A DNA stretch of 64,000 bases. Source: Microthrixaceae bacterium. GTDB lineage: Bacteria > Actinomycetota > Acidimicrobiia > Acidimicrobiales > Microtrichaceae. Below, piece by piece: positions 33,718-42,645 of this stretch (positions are counted from its first letter, which is position 1; each line of letters begins with the position of its first letter). The stretch is taken from the NCBI GenBank assembly GCA_023957975.1, contig JAMLGM010000003.1, positions 138,024 through 202,023 of the forward strand, written 5' to 3'. The notes beneath the pieces are model-generated. The model searched no databases and was not told the origin of the DNA. It saw only the letters and a program-made list of their open reading frames with translations. The position numbers and the translations under genes are program-made.

Positions 33718-35150
33718 CCCACCGCCCCTTCGAGGCTCACCCGCATGAGCGCCTGTGCTTCGACGGCGTATTCCATGGGGAGTTCATCGAACACCTCGCG
33801 GCAGAATCCGTTCACGATCATGGATGTCGCATCCTCCTCGGTCAGCCCCCGTTGTCGGCAATAAAAGAGCTGGTCGTCGCTGATCTTCGAGGTGGAGGCC
33901 TCGTGTTCGATCTCGGCGCTGTCGTTCTTCACCTCGATGTAGGGGAAGGTGTGCGCACCACAGTCGCCACCGATGAGGAGCGAGTCGCAGCGGGTGTAGT
34001 TGCGGGCGCCGGTGGCCGAGCGCAGCACCTTGACCTGCCCGCGGTAGGTGTTCTGTGCCCTGCCAGCCGAGATGCCCTTGGAAACGATCGTGCTCGACGT
34101 GTTGCGGCCGATGTGGATCATCTTGGTTCCGGTGTCGGCCTGCTGGCAGTTGTTGGTGACCGCCACCGAGTAGAACTCGCCGACGGAGTCGTCTCCTTGG
34201 AGGATCACGCTCGGGTATTTCCACGTGATGGCGGATCCGGTCTCGACCTGGGTCCAGGAGATCTTGGCCCGGTTCGCGGCGCGCCCTCGCTTGGTGACGA
34301 AGTTGTAGATCCCGCCCCTTCCTTCGGCATCGCCGGGGTACCAGTTCTGCACGGTCGAGTACTTGATGGAGGAGTCGTCGAGCGCGACCAGTTCAACCAC
34401 GGCGGCGTGGAGTTGGTTCTCGTCGCGCATCGGCGCGGTGCACCCCTCGAGGTAGCTGACGCTGGCTCCCTCTTCCGCAACGATGAGTGTCCGTTCGAAC
34501 TGGCCGGTCTCCTTGGCGTTGATCCGGAAGTAGGTCGACAGTTCCATCGGGCAGGCAACCCCCGCAGGGATGTAGGCGAACGAGCCGTCGGAGAACACCG
34601 CCGAGTTCAGTGCGGCGAAGTAGTTGTCGCGCGGTGCAACGACCGTTCCGAGGTACTTGCGAACGAGCTCGGGGTGTTCCTGAACCGCGTCGGAAAAGGA
34701 GCAGAAGATGACGCCGACCTCGGCGAGTTTCGCCTTGAAGGTGGTGGCCACCGATACCGAATCGATGATCGCGTCCACCGCGACTCCCGACAGGCGTTCC
34801 TGTTCGGCGAGGGAGATGCCGAGCTTGTCGAAGGTGGCGCGGATCTCGGGGTCGACCTCGTCGAGGCTCTTGGGGGCAGGGCCCTTTGGCTTGGGGGCGG
34901 CCCAGTAATACATGTCCTGGTAGTCGATCGGCGGGTAGTACACCTTCGGCCAGTCGGGTTCTTCCATGGCGGCGAAGTGCTGGAGCGCGGCGAGGCGCCA
35001 TTCGAGCAGCCATTCGGGCTCGTTTTTCTTTGCCGAGATGAGGCGGACCACGTCCTCGTTGAGTCCTTTGGGGGCGCGCTCGGTCTCGATGTTGCTCTCG
35101 AAGCCGAAGGCATAGTCGCGTTCGATGAGCTGGTCGATGACGTCGGTCAT
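33714..35150 (-). CDS. sufB: Fe-S cluster assembly protein SufB
   Basis: A 478-residue SufB, normal in length. [18 protein letters not shown] is the N-terminus; SPLDAIIDS-type text appears as [31 protein letters not shown] and the beta-helix core with [20 protein letters not shown] are typical, and the end [17 protein letters not shown] is diagnostic. SufB holds the nascent cluster. The ATG follows AGGAGACTTC. A NuoF-like gene lies 69 bases upstream on the same strand, and an inverted repeat in that gap is a candidate SufR site. No cysteine desulfurase gene is in the window; it must be elsewhere. Confidence 0.95.
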   Translation of the reverse strand: MTDVIDQLIERDYAFGFESNIETERAPKGLNEDVVRLISAKKNEPEWLLEWRLAALQHFAAMEEPDWPKVYYPPIDYQDMYYWAAPKPKGPAPKSLDEVDPEIRATFDKLGISLAEQERLSGVAVDAIIDSVSVATTFKAKLAEVGVIFCSFSDAVQEHPELVRKYLGTVVAPRDNYFAALNSAVFSDGSFAYIPAGVACPMELSTYFRINAKETGQFERTLIVAEEGASVSYLEGCTAPMRDENQLHAAVVELVALDDSSIKYSTVQNWYPGDAEGRGGIYNFVTKRGRAANRAKISWTQVETGSAITWKYPSVILQGDDSVGEFYSVAVTNNCQQADTGTKMIHIGRNTSSTIVSKGISAGRAQNTYRGQVKVLRSATGARNYTRCDSLLIGGDCGAHTFPYIEVKNDSAEIEHEASTSKISDDQLFYCRQRGLTEEDATSMIVNGFCREVFDELPMEYAVEAQALMRVSLEGAVG

Positions 35151-35175
35151 GAAGTCTCCTCTCCAGGTACCGCTA

Positions 35176-35201
35176 ATTTATCTAGTAATGGGTAGAGAAA
35201 T
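35176..35201. promoter_or_regulatory. Imperfect inverted repeat upstream of sufB (candidate SufR site)
   Basis: ATTTATCTAG and GTAGAGAAAT (8 of 10 positions complementary) around a 6-base spacer, 26 bases before the sufB ATG. The half-site ATTTCTCTA resembles ATTTTCTCTAG in front of the SufR-like gene (36682-36692), suggesting one regulator for both. The surrounding 40 bases are notably AT-rich for this genome, fitting a promoter. Confidence 0.45.
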
Positions 35202-35219
35202 CAACAGCTGAGAGGAGTG

Positions 35220-36602
35220 CTACGCCTCGGCGTAGGTCCAGTCCGGCCGTTTGTGCCGGTAGGTGTCGTCGTAGGTGGCGATTCCGTCGACGAGATCGAC
35301 CAACTTGGCGAGCGGCCGGGAATGGCGTGGGCATCGGCCGCCCTCCAGGTGCTCGACGAACTCCTCGGGAAAGGAGCGCAGGACGCTGGCGACGACCCGT
35401 TGCTCCTCGGTGGCGAGGAAGCAGCGGCTGCCGTCGGTGACCCGCTCGAGCCATCCGCCGATGGCGGTGATGTCGTGTTCGGTTCCGGCCCCTGACTCGA
35501 TCTGCGCCAGATGTTCGGTGATTTCTCCCGTTCCCAGTTTGCAGGGCGGGCACTGCCCGCAGGACTCGATCGACAGGAACCGCGAGAACTGCCAGACGGC
35601 ATCGACCATGCACGCGTCGTCGTCGAAGACGATGAAGCCGGCCGAACCCATGGCGCTACCCGCGGCGGCGAACCCCTCGTAGCTCACCGGCGTATCGAGT
35701 TGGTCCGCGGTGAGGACGGGGTTGGCAACGCCGGAAAACACCGCCTTGACCGTGCGGCCGGGTTTCGTGGCGTGGCCCACGGCCTCGATGACCGCACCCA
35801 GCGGAGTACCCATCTCGACCTCGCCGACGTCGGGGTTCACGACATCGCCGACGACGGTCACGACCACGGTGCCCGGCGACTCGGTGGTGCCCATCGAGCG
35901 GAACCAATCCACACCTCTGGCGAGGATGTGCGGCACGTTCGCAAGGGTCTCAAGGTTGTTCACCAGGGTGGGATTCGGTTCGCCGAGTCGCGATCCGGAC
36001 GCGCTCGGTGTGGCCTCCCACCCTTCTTGGGGCGACGATGCGAACAGGCCGTGTTCGTAGGGTGGGAACCAACGGGGCAGCGGCGGCTTGCCTTCGATCA
36101 CTTCGAGCATCGCCTTCTCTTCACCGAAGAGGTATTCGTCGGGGCCGCTCACGATCGTCACGCTGTAGTCGGTGCAGATGCCCGCCGATTGCATCTCTCG
36201 GACCGCGCGGGTGATCGCTTCGACCTCGTGTTCGAAGGAGGCCTTGAGACAGAGAAACGCCTCGGTTGCGTCGACGGCGTGTGCAGCGACGAGCAGGCCC
36301 TCGACGACCTGGTAGGGGTTGGCCCGCAGCAGGGCGCGGTCCTTGAACGTGCCGGGTTCGCCCTCTGCCGCGTTGCACACGACGTAGCGGCGTGAGGTCT
36401 GTTGGCCGGCGATCCCCGCCCACTTGCGCCCGGTCGGAAAGCCGGCGCCACCCCGCCCGCGAAGGCCGGACGCGGTGATGACGTCGATGGTGGCCGCGGC
36501 TCCCAGGCGTTGGGCGGTTTGGATCCCGACGCCTCCGACGTCGGTGGCGAGGTACTCATCGATCGAGGTGATGGGCGTCTTGGGTAACAGGAACGCGTTC
36601 AT
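35220..36602 (-). CDS. NuoF-like (NADH-binding 51-kDa type) Fe-S flavoprotein
   Basis: A 460-residue protein homologous to the NADH-oxidising subunit of respiratory complex I and of soluble hydrogenase or formate dehydrogenase diaphorases. LRGRGGAGFPTGRKW is the NADH/FMN loop. CNAAEGEPGTFKDR and GPDEYLFGEEKAMLEV line the flavin site. SCGQCPPCKLGTGE with the later SRCFL supplies the four cysteines for a 4Fe-4S cluster. No other complex I gene or NuoE partner is nearby. Its place between sufR and sufB, on the sufB strand, suggests a role in electron supply to or test of the Suf system, or simply a client gene under SufR control. Confidence 0.85.
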   Translation of the reverse strand: MNAFLLPKTPITSIDEYLATDVGGVGIQTAQRLGAAATIDVITASGLRGRGGAGFPTGRKWAGIAGQQTSRRYVVCNAAEGEPGTFKDRALLRANPYQVVEGLLVAAHAVDATEAFLCLKASFEHEVEAITRAVREMQSAGICTDYSVTIVSGPDEYLFGEEKAMLEVIEGKPPLPRWFPPYEHGLFASSPQEGWEATPSASGSRLGEPNPTLVNNLETLANVPHILARGVDWFRSMGTTESPGTVVVTVVGDVVNPDVGEVEMGTPLGAVIEAVGHATKPGRTVKAVFSGVANPVLTADQLDTPVSYEGFAAAGSAMGSAGFIVFDDDACMVDAVWQFSRFLSIESCGQCPPCKLGTGEITEHLAQIESGAGTEHDITAIGGWLERVTDGSRCFLATEEQRVVASVLRSFPEEFVEHLEGGRCPRHSRPLAKLVDLVDGIATYDDTYRHKRPDWTYAEA

Positions 36603-36681
36603 GTCACTCCTCGGTTGTGTCGGCGGTATCCGCCGGGGTGCTCAAGGGCCACGGTAGGCCCCGGCCCGGCGGCGCGTCGAG

Positions 36682-36692
36682 ATTTTCTCTAG
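36682..36692. promoter_or_regulatory. Possible SufR half-site before the SufR-like and NuoF-like genes
   Basis: ATTTTCTCTAG lies in the 140-base divergent gap 51-61 bases before the SufR-like start. It shares TTTCTCTA with the repeat before sufB. The right half (around GAGACGGAAT) is only weakly symmetric. The rest of the gap shows nothing clear. Confidence 0.35.
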
Positions 36693-36742
36693 TCTGAGAC
36701 GGAATTTACTGCGGGAGCTCACCGACGCCGGGGGGACCGACC

Positions 36743-37453
36743 ATGTCGACCATTCAAAAGCAAGCCCGAGCCCTTGGAGACCCGACCCGCCACGGAATCT
36801 TCATGCTGATCGCCGAGGCCGACCACGCCGTCGGCGTCAGCGAACTCACCGGGCACTTCGGCCTCAACCACAACGCCATCCGCCAACACCTTGCCCACCT
36901 GGTGGCAGCGGGCCTGGTGATCGAACGCAAAGGCCGTTCGGCCGGGCGGGGCCGACCGCCGCACGAGTATCTCATCGATCCGTCGGCGCAGAACCGGTGG
37001 GGGGTCGTCGGCTCCTACGAGCAGATCAGTCGACTCCTCGCCGAGGTCATCACCTCCGGCCTGGCGCCCGAGGAGGTTGGGCGACGCTCAGCGCAGCACC
37101 TGCGGGCACCGGACACCTCGGTCGACCCGATTGCCGATCTGAGCATCGCCATGGCCCGTCAGGGTTTCCAGCCGGAGGTCCGCGAGGTTCCCGGTGGTGC
37201 CGACGTCGTGTTGCACTCCTGCCCCTTCGCATCCACGGCGAGCGTTGCTCGAGAGGTGGTCTGTTCGATGCATCTCGGGATCGCAGAGGGGCTCATCGAT
37301 GGGACCGACCTGCGGGTGGAGGAACTCGTCGCTTGCGATCCCGACAGCGCGAACTGCGTTCTGCGGGTCCGCTACGACGCGTCGACCGAACCGGAGCTTC
37401 GCCGCGGGAAGTTGACCCTCGCAGGGGACACGGCTCCGGACGAACCCGGATGA
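36743..37453 (+). CDS. sufR: SufR-like transcriptional regulator (HTH, Fe-S type)
   Basis: A 236-residue regulator. The N-terminal winged helix reads ALGDPTRHGIFMLIAEADHA then GLNHNAIRQHLAHLVAAGLV, with a basic wing KGRSAGRGRPPHEY. The C-terminal half contains four cysteines (HSCPF, VVCSMH, VACDPDSANC) in the arrangement expected for SufR, which holds an Fe-S cluster and represses suf genes when the cluster is present. The position, divergent from the NuoF-like/suf operon, is the usual one. The ATG at 36743 follows a G-rich stretch (CGGGGGGACC). The symbol rests on context plus Cys pattern. Confidence 0.8.
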   Translation: MSTIQKQARALGDPTRHGIFMLIAEADHAVGVSELTGHFGLNHNAIRQHLAHLVAAGLVIERKGRSAGRGRPPHEYLIDPSAQNRWGVVGSYEQISRLLAEVITSGLAPEEVGRRSAQHLRAPDTSVDPIADLSIAMARQGFQPEVREVPGGADVVLHSCPFASTASVAREVVCSMHLGIAEGLIDGTDLRVEELVACDPDSANCVLRVRYDASTEPELRRGKLTLAGDTAPDEPG

Positions 37454-37500
37454 ACCCTGAGCAACGCGCGCGGGAGCAGCGGCGGCCATACGGCGGGTGG

Positions 37501-38016
37501 TTATCCGTGACGGATCCACGCCAGCGCGATGCCGACCGGAGTGGACAACAGGACGGACCAAACCAGCAATCGGTACGCCAAACGCTGGCGCTGGAGTTCC
37601 GGCGGTGAGACGGAGACGCCCCGGAGGAACAGCAGCAGCGCCGCCGCCACGCTGAGCGAACCGACCGTCGTGAGCACCGGCGATTTCGTCAGGCTTCCCG
37701 CAATCGTCAACGCAGCGCCGAGGTTCCACGTGGTCAACTCGCTGCGCACGAGGTCGGGTTCGGGGAGGCTCGTCGCGATCCACCCCTGGCCGATGCCCAG
37801 GCCCAACTGCGCCACGCCGCCGACGAGCACCAGAAATGCGGCGAGCCATGACCCCATCGCAAATCCGGTCGGCCGCGTAACCGCCGCCACGAGGCCGCCG
37901 GCCACGATGCAGATGGCCCCGATCCAGGAGAACGCGCGAATCGCCGGCCAACGTTGCCCCAGACGAACCGCTGTGTGCGCGTCAGGGGTTGAAAGGGCGG
38001 TGTTGTCGATCGTCAC
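37501..38016 (-). CDS. Small integral membrane protein coupled to P450
   Basis: A 171-residue protein with about four or five hydrophobic segments (FSWIGAICIVAGGLVAAV, SWLAAFLVLVGGVAQLGLGI, TWNLGAALTIAGSL, VGSLSVAAALLLFLRG, LVWSVLLSTPVGIALAW). No known family is recognised. I use GTG 38016, which overlaps the P450 stop (GTGA); the open frame upstream is only P450 shadow. Translational coupling to a P450 suggests a linked role at the membrane, for example substrate entry, but that is speculation. Confidence 0.7.
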   Translation of the reverse strand: MTIDNTALSTPDAHTAVRLGQRWPAIRAFSWIGAICIVAGGLVAAVTRPTGFAMGSWLAAFLVLVGGVAQLGLGIGQGWIATSLPEPDLVRSELTTWNLGAALTIAGSLTKSPVLTTVGSLSVAAALLLFLRGVSVSPPELQRQRLAYRLLVWSVLLSTPVGIALAWIRHG

Positions 38017-39239
38017 CGGTAGGTGACCGGCATCTTCTTGATGCCGTTGAGCCAACCGGCGCGCAGCCGTCGCTGAGGGCCGGCCGACGCGATGTCGGGG
38101 AGGTGATCCGCGATCGCGTTGAAGATGAGATCGATCTCGAGCTTCGCAAGGTGCGATCCGGGGCAGTAGTGCACGCCGCCACCGCCGAATCCGACGTGCG
38201 GGTTCGGGTTGCGGCTGATGTCGAAACGGTTCGGATCGTCGAAGACCTCTTCGTCGTAGTTCGCCGAACCGTACAGCAGGCCAACCCGCTGACCGCCGGT
38301 GATCAACTGCCCACCGATCTCGACGTCTTCGAGCGCTGTGCGCTGGAAGATCTGCACGGGGGTACCCCACCGTACGATCTCATCGGCCGTGGTCGTCGGA
38401 CGCTCCCGCTTGTACAACTCCCACTGGTCGGGGTTGTCGAAGAACCCCTGCATGCCGTGGCTGATGGCGTTGCGGGTCGTCTCGTTGCCGGCGACCGCAA
38501 GGATGAGGATGAAGAACCCGAACTCCTCGGTGCTGAGCACCTCATCGTCGGCGGCAGCCACCAGCCGCGACACGATGTCGCCGCGCGGGTTGGCCTTTCG
38601 GTCTTCGCCCATGACCGTCGCGTACCCGAGGATCTCCGCAGCGGCGACGGCCGGATCGACGTCGTAGTCGGGGTCGTCATAGGCCATCATCTGGTTGGAC
38701 CAGTCGAAGATCTTCTTGCGGTCCTCCTGCGGAAAGCCGACCAGTTCGGCGATGGCTTGCAGCGGAAGCTCGCACGCGATGTCCGCGACAAAATCGCCCG
38801 ACCCCTTCTCTTTGGCGTCGAGGATGATCTTTTCGGCCCACCGGCCGAGCAGGTCGTGGAGCTTGTCCACCGACCGCGGCGAAAAGATGCCCCGGGACAC
38901 GACGCCGCGGACGCGGGCATGGCGTGGATCGTCCATGTTCAGCATCATGTGCTTTTGGACCTCGCGCTCCTGGTAGCCCACGGTCTTGCCGTCGAAGCGA
39001 GGAATTGCCGTGTTCTCCTCGCTCGACCAGCCGGTGCGGGCACACGACACGGCCTTCACGTCTGCGAGGCGCGACAGGATCCAGAGCCCACCGTCGTCGA
39101 AGCTGCTCTCCGCCGCGGTCTGTGCGTTCCAGAACACCGGCGCCGTGCGTCTGAGCCAGGCGTATTCCTCCAGCGGCACCCCGGTTGCGAAGATGTCGGG
39201 GTTCGTCAGGTCGTAACCGGCGGGTACAGGTACAGGCAT
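38013..39239 (-). CDS. Cytochrome P450, CYP125-like (steroid C26-hydroxylase type)
   Basis: A 408-residue bacterial P450. The heme-ligand loop is FGGGGVHYCPGSHLAKLE with Cys as iron ligand; AVAGNETTRNAI is the I-helix oxygen-activation region and ADEIVRWGTPV carries the E-x-x-R motif area. Stretches such as CELPLQAIAELVGFPQEDR, FQRTAL, RNPNPHVGFGG and RLRAGWLNGIKKM agree with my memory of mycobacterial CYP125, which oxidises the terminal carbon of the cholesterol side chain. The ATG at 39239 gives PVPAGYDLTNPDIF, matching the CYP125 N-terminus. An operator-like dyad lies just upstream. Related families CYP124/142 are less likely. Confidence 0.85.
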   Translation of the reverse strand: MPVPVPAGYDLTNPDIFATGVPLEEYAWLRRTAPVFWNAQTAAESSFDDGGLWILSRLADVKAVSCARTGWSSEENTAIPRFDGKTVGYQEREVQKHMMLNMDDPRHARVRGVVSRGIFSPRSVDKLHDLLGRWAEKIILDAKEKGSGDFVADIACELPLQAIAELVGFPQEDRKKIFDWSNQMMAYDDPDYDVDPAVAAAEILGYATVMGEDRKANPRGDIVSRLVAAADDEVLSTEEFGFFILILAVAGNETTRNAISHGMQGFFDNPDQWELYKRERPTTTADEIVRWGTPVQIFQRTALEDVEIGGQLITGGQRVGLLYGSANYDEEVFDDPNRFDISRNPNPHVGFGGGGVHYCPGSHLAKLEIDLIFNAIADHLPDIASAGPQRRLRAGWLNGIKKMPVTYR

Positions 39240-39265
39240 TTGCGCGCCTCCCTCGTCGTCCTGTG

Positions 39266-39278
39266 GACAGCGCCTGTC
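39266..39278. promoter_or_regulatory. Inverted repeat GACAG-CGC-CTGTC between P450 and aminotransferase genes
   Basis: A perfect 5-bp dyad with a 3-base spacer, 27 bases before the P450 start in the 174-base divergent region. It could be a repressor site. It does not match the KstR consensus. Nothing else stands out in the gap. Confidence 0.4.
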
Positions 39279-39413
39279 TATCAAGCGGTCTGCCCCGTCA
39301 CAACCGGTCGTTCGTCACCTCGATGTAGTGGCACGATGTGGAGGCTCTCACCTGTGCCCGGCGCATCCATCGCCCAGCGACCCCGGGCAGAGCCGACCAC
39401 GAAGGGAACCTCG

Positions 39414-40790
39414 ATGTTCGATTTGAATGCCTCGCTCGAATCCGGCCCCGGTTACGACAACGCCGAGGACACCTTCGGCAACGACCGGGCGCACGTGTTT
39501 CATTCGTGGTCGGCACAAAAGCTCATCAATCCGTTGCCCGTCGCTCGGGCAGAGGGTTCGTGGATCTACGACTACAAGGGCAACAGATACCTCGACTTCT
39601 CAAGTCAGCTGATGAACGTGAATCTTGGCCATCAGCACCCGAAGCTGGTCGCAGCGATCCAAGAGGCGGCCGGGCGTCTGTGCACCATCGCCCCGTTTCA
39701 TGCCAATGCGGAGCGCTCGGAGGCTGCCCGCCTCATCGCCGAGGTCGCCCCCGACGGATTGGAGATGGTGTTCTTCACCTCCGGTGGTGCGGAGGCGAAC
39801 GAAAATGCTATCCGGATGGCTCGGCTCCACACCGGTCGCCACAAGGTGCTGGCGGCGCACCGGAGCTATCACGGGGCAACCCACGGGGCGATCACCCTCA
39901 CCGGCGATCCTCGTCGCTGGCCGTCGGAACCGGCGATCTCCGGGGTGGTGCGGTACTGGGGGCCGTATCCGTACCGATCCTCGTTCCACTCCCAGAGCCC
40001 GGAACAGGAGACCGAGCGTGCGCTCGCTCACCTGGAGGAACTCATCATGTTCGAGGGGCGCGACAACGTCGCGGCGATCATCCTCGAATCGGTCGTCGGC
40101 ACCAACGGCATTCTGGTCCCGCCCCCCGGCTACCTCGCGGGAGTGCGTGAGATCTGTGATCGCTACGGCATCGTCATGATCGCGGATGAGGTGATGGCCG
40201 GGTTCGGGCGATGCGGCGAATGGTTCGCCGTGCAGCACTGGGACGTCACCCCCGACCTCATCTGCTTCGCCAAGGGGGTCAACTCGGGATATGTGCCACT
40301 CGGCGGTGTCGTGATCTCCGAGGCGATCGCGGTCACCTTCGCCGAGCGTGCCTATCCCGGAGGACTGACCTACAGCGGGCATCCGCTGGCGGCAGCGGCG
40401 GCGGTCGCCTCGATCAACATCTTCCGGGACGAGGACATCTTGGGACAGGCGCGTCGGCTCGGAAGCGAGGTGATCGGGCCGGAACTCGCGTCGATGTCTG
40501 AGCGGCATCGGTCGATCGGCGAGGTGCGCGGCCTCGGGGTGTTCTGGGCGATCGAGCTCGTGCGCGATCGCGAGACCCGCGAGATGCTCGTGCCCTACAA
40601 CGCGTCGGGTGCCGATGCGAAGCCGATGGCCGAGATGGTGGCGGCGATCCGAGAGCAGGGAGTGTGGGCATTCACCCACTTCAACCGCATCCACATCACG
40701 CCGCCGTGCAACACCTCACCCGAGGATGTCCGCACCGGGCTCGCGGCGATCGACAAGGCGTTGGAGATCGCCGACGCGTTCGTGGCGTAG
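39414..40790 (+). CDS. Class III aminotransferase (omega-aminotransferase)
   Basis: A 458-residue PLP enzyme. FTSGGAEANENAIRMAR binds the phosphate of PLP. SYHGATHGA, the aspartate in IADEVMAGFGR and the Schiff-base lysine in LICFAKGVNSGYVPLGGV are in correct order. The group moves an omega-amino group from taurine, beta-alanine or similar amines to a keto acid. The open frame is very long upstream, but the ATG at 39414 after GAAGGGAACC starts at the conserved N-terminus (FHSWSAQKLINPLPV). A degenerate copy of its last part lies at 47621-47838. Amine substrate unknown. Confidence 0.9.
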   Translation: MFDLNASLESGPGYDNAEDTFGNDRAHVFHSWSAQKLINPLPVARAEGSWIYDYKGNRYLDFSSQLMNVNLGHQHPKLVAAIQEAAGRLCTIAPFHANAERSEAARLIAEVAPDGLEMVFFTSGGAEANENAIRMARLHTGRHKVLAAHRSYHGATHGAITLTGDPRRWPSEPAISGVVRYWGPYPYRSSFHSQSPEQETERALAHLEELIMFEGRDNVAAIILESVVGTNGILVPPPGYLAGVREICDRYGIVMIADEVMAGFGRCGEWFAVQHWDVTPDLICFAKGVNSGYVPLGGVVISEAIAVTFAERAYPGGLTYSGHPLAAAAAVASINIFRDEDILGQARRLGSEVIGPELASMSERHRSIGEVRGLGVFWAIELVRDRETREMLVPYNASGADAKPMAEMVAAIREQGVWAFTHFNRIHITPPCNTSPEDVRTGLAAIDKALEIADAFVA

Positions 40791-40869
40791 GGCGAACTCC
40801 GGCGTTTGACTCAGCGCTGGCGCGGCGAGCGCTGGTGGCGCCTTCAGTCGTGTCCCCCAGCCGATATCG

Positions 40870-40937
40870 AGGTTCTGGGCGCGCTACTTCTTGAACGCTG
40901 GCGGGTCGGATGTGACCCGCTAGCGCGCCCAGAACCT
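40870..40937. repeat. Long nested hairpin (16-bp outer stem, 7-bp inner stem)
   Basis: AGGTTCTGGGCGCGCT at 40870-40885 is perfectly complementary to 40922-40937. Inside, GCGGGTC (40901-40907) pairs with GACCCGC (40914-40920). It lies in the 265-base gap between the aminotransferase and the histidine kinase genes, so it may be a terminator, though no T-tract follows. Confidence 0.8.
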
Positions 40938-41055
40938 GCGGCCACTCTCCATGTGGATGGGTGCTGACTCGACTACGAGAGTGGGGATAGCCCCCGATCG
41001 AATTCGGGAGGTCGCCGGATCGAGTTGGCACCCATCTCGGCGTACGTTGACAGTC

Positions 41056-42645
41056 GTGAACAGCGCCTCGCCCACCGCCCCGGCTCCGGTGACCTCGAAT
41101 CACCCGGATGCCTCGCAACCCGGTGCCATCGGTCGGGCGTCTCTGGTCGTTCGTCCGCTGCTCGCCCCGTTCGCACCCAGCACCTGGGTGGCATTCGCCT
41201 ACCTCGCCGTCGATGCCATGTGGTCGTTGGTGACGACATCGGTGATGGTCGCGCTCGTGACCGCAACGGTCGCCACCGTGTTCTTCCCGCCGGCCGCCAT
41301 CGCCCTCGCCGCGTTCGCGTTCGCCTTCTCGAACGGGTTGGCACGCGTGACCCGCTGGATCGCGGCGACGGCGCTCAACGAATCTCTGCCGAGCCCACAT
41401 CCTCCCCGCGCAGCGGTGCATCCTCCCGCCACCATGACTCCCGCCACCATGACTCCTGGGACGGGGGGCGATGCCGCGCCATCGCCACCGTCGACCCTGC
41501 GTCAAGCCACAGACCGCGGCGTCGCCTACCTCAAACAAACGGGGACGTGGAAGGAGTTGATCTTCCACCTCCTTCATGCGCCGGTTTCGTGGCTGTTCTT
41601 CACGATCGCCGTCGCCGTGTGGGCCGTTGGCATTGCGCTCGTCCTCGTGCCTCTCTACACGCCACGGTCGCCTGGTGGAGCTGGAAACCTCTTGTTCGTG
41701 TCGCTCGACGGCGCTGTCGAATACACCGTCGCAGCCGGAGTTGGCCTCGCGCTCGTCCTGATCGCGCCCTGGCTCACTAGGGGCCTGTCGACGGTGCTGC
41801 TGTCGTTGACTCGCCAGATCATCAGCACCGACCTCATCGAACTCGAATTGCGAGAGCGCGTTGACACGCTCGAAACCACCCGCGCCGGAGCGCTTCATGC
41901 AGCAGAGGTTGAGCGGCGCCGGATCGAACGCGACCTTCACGACGGTGCCCAACAGCGACTGGTAGCGCTCGCGATGACGTTGGGGCTCGCCCGCCAAAAG
42001 GTTGACGGTGATCGCGAGGAACTCCGATCGCTGCTCGATGAGGCCCATGGCGAAGCGAAGGCAGCGCTCACCGAACTGCGCGACCTAGCGCGAGGCCTGC
42101 ACCCGCCGGTGCTCACCGACCGGGGTCTCGCCGCCGCGGTTGGGGGGCTCGCCGCTCGAAGTCCGGTACCCGTCGCCGTCGATGTTCAGCTCGACGTGCG
42201 GCCACCTCGGGCGATCGAGAGCACCGCCTACTTTGTGATCTCGGAGTCGCTCACGAACGTCGCCCGACACAGCGGTGCGACCCGTTCGTCGGTGCGCGTG
42301 TTCGAGGTGCGCCCTCCAGGCTCAGGGAAGGACCACCTCGTTGTTGAGGTCGCCGACGATGGTCACGGTGGCGCCGGCGACCCGACTGCTGGCGCCCCGA
42401 GCATCGGCGAACCAGCAGCTCGCGGGCTGGAGCCGACGCAGCGTTCTGGCTTGCTTGGGTTGCGCGAACGGGTCGAGGCGGTCGACGGTCTGCTCACGGT
42501 TTCAAGTCCCCCCGGCGGTCCGACGGTGCTACGGGCCGTGTTGCCCGTCCCACCGCCGTCGCCGCCGACTCCACCGCCACCGATCGAGCCGTCGTCATCC
42601 CCGCTCGAATCTGCTCGCCGAATCACCGAAGGGCCGTCGTCATGA
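41056..42645 (+). CDS. Two-component sensor histidine kinase (NarL/LiaS type)
   Basis: A roughly 529-residue membrane kinase. Hydrophobic segments sit at the N-terminus and around residues 180-240 (PVSWLFFTIAVAVWAVGIALV, AAGVGLALVLIAP). The dimerisation/phosphorylation block is EVERRRIERDLHDGAQQRL with His as phospho-acceptor. The ATPase part has SESLTNVARHSGA, VADDGHGG and SGLLGLRERVEAV. The proline-rich ends and linker are low complexity. GTG 41056 is my choice; the frame continues upstream to 40951. The response regulator begins in its stop codon (ATGA). The signal sensed is likely a membrane or cell-envelope stress. Confidence 0.88.
   Translation: MNSASPTAPAPVTSNHPDASQPGAIGRASLVVRPLLAPFAPSTWVAFAYLAVDAMWSLVTTSVMVALVTATVATVFFPPAAIALAAFAFAFSNGLARVTRWIAATALNESLPSPHPPRAAVHPPATMTPATMTPGTGGDAAPSPPSTLRQATDRGVAYLKQTGTWKELIFHLLHAPVSWLFFTIAVAVWAVGIALVLVPLYTPRSPGGAGNLLFVSLDGAVEYTVAAGVGLALVLIAPWLTRGLSTVLLSLTRQIISTDLIELELRERVDTLETTRAGALHAAEVERRRIERDLHDGAQQRLVALAMTLGLARQKVDGDREELRSLLDEAHGEAKAALTELRDLARGLHPPVLTDRGLAAAVGGLAARSPVPVAVDVQLDVRPPRAIESTAYFVISESLTNVARHSGATRSSVRVFEVRPPGSGKDHLVVEVADDGHGGAGDPTAGAPSIGEPAARGLEPTQRSGLLGLRERVEAVDGLLTVSSPPGGPTVLRAVLPVPPPSPPTPPPPIEPSSSPLESARRITEGPSS

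Noticed and set aside
39290..39320. KstR-like site (ACAACCGGTCGT) in the P450-aminotransferase gap
   Set aside because: It breaks the fixed GTT and outer T/A positions of the consensus.
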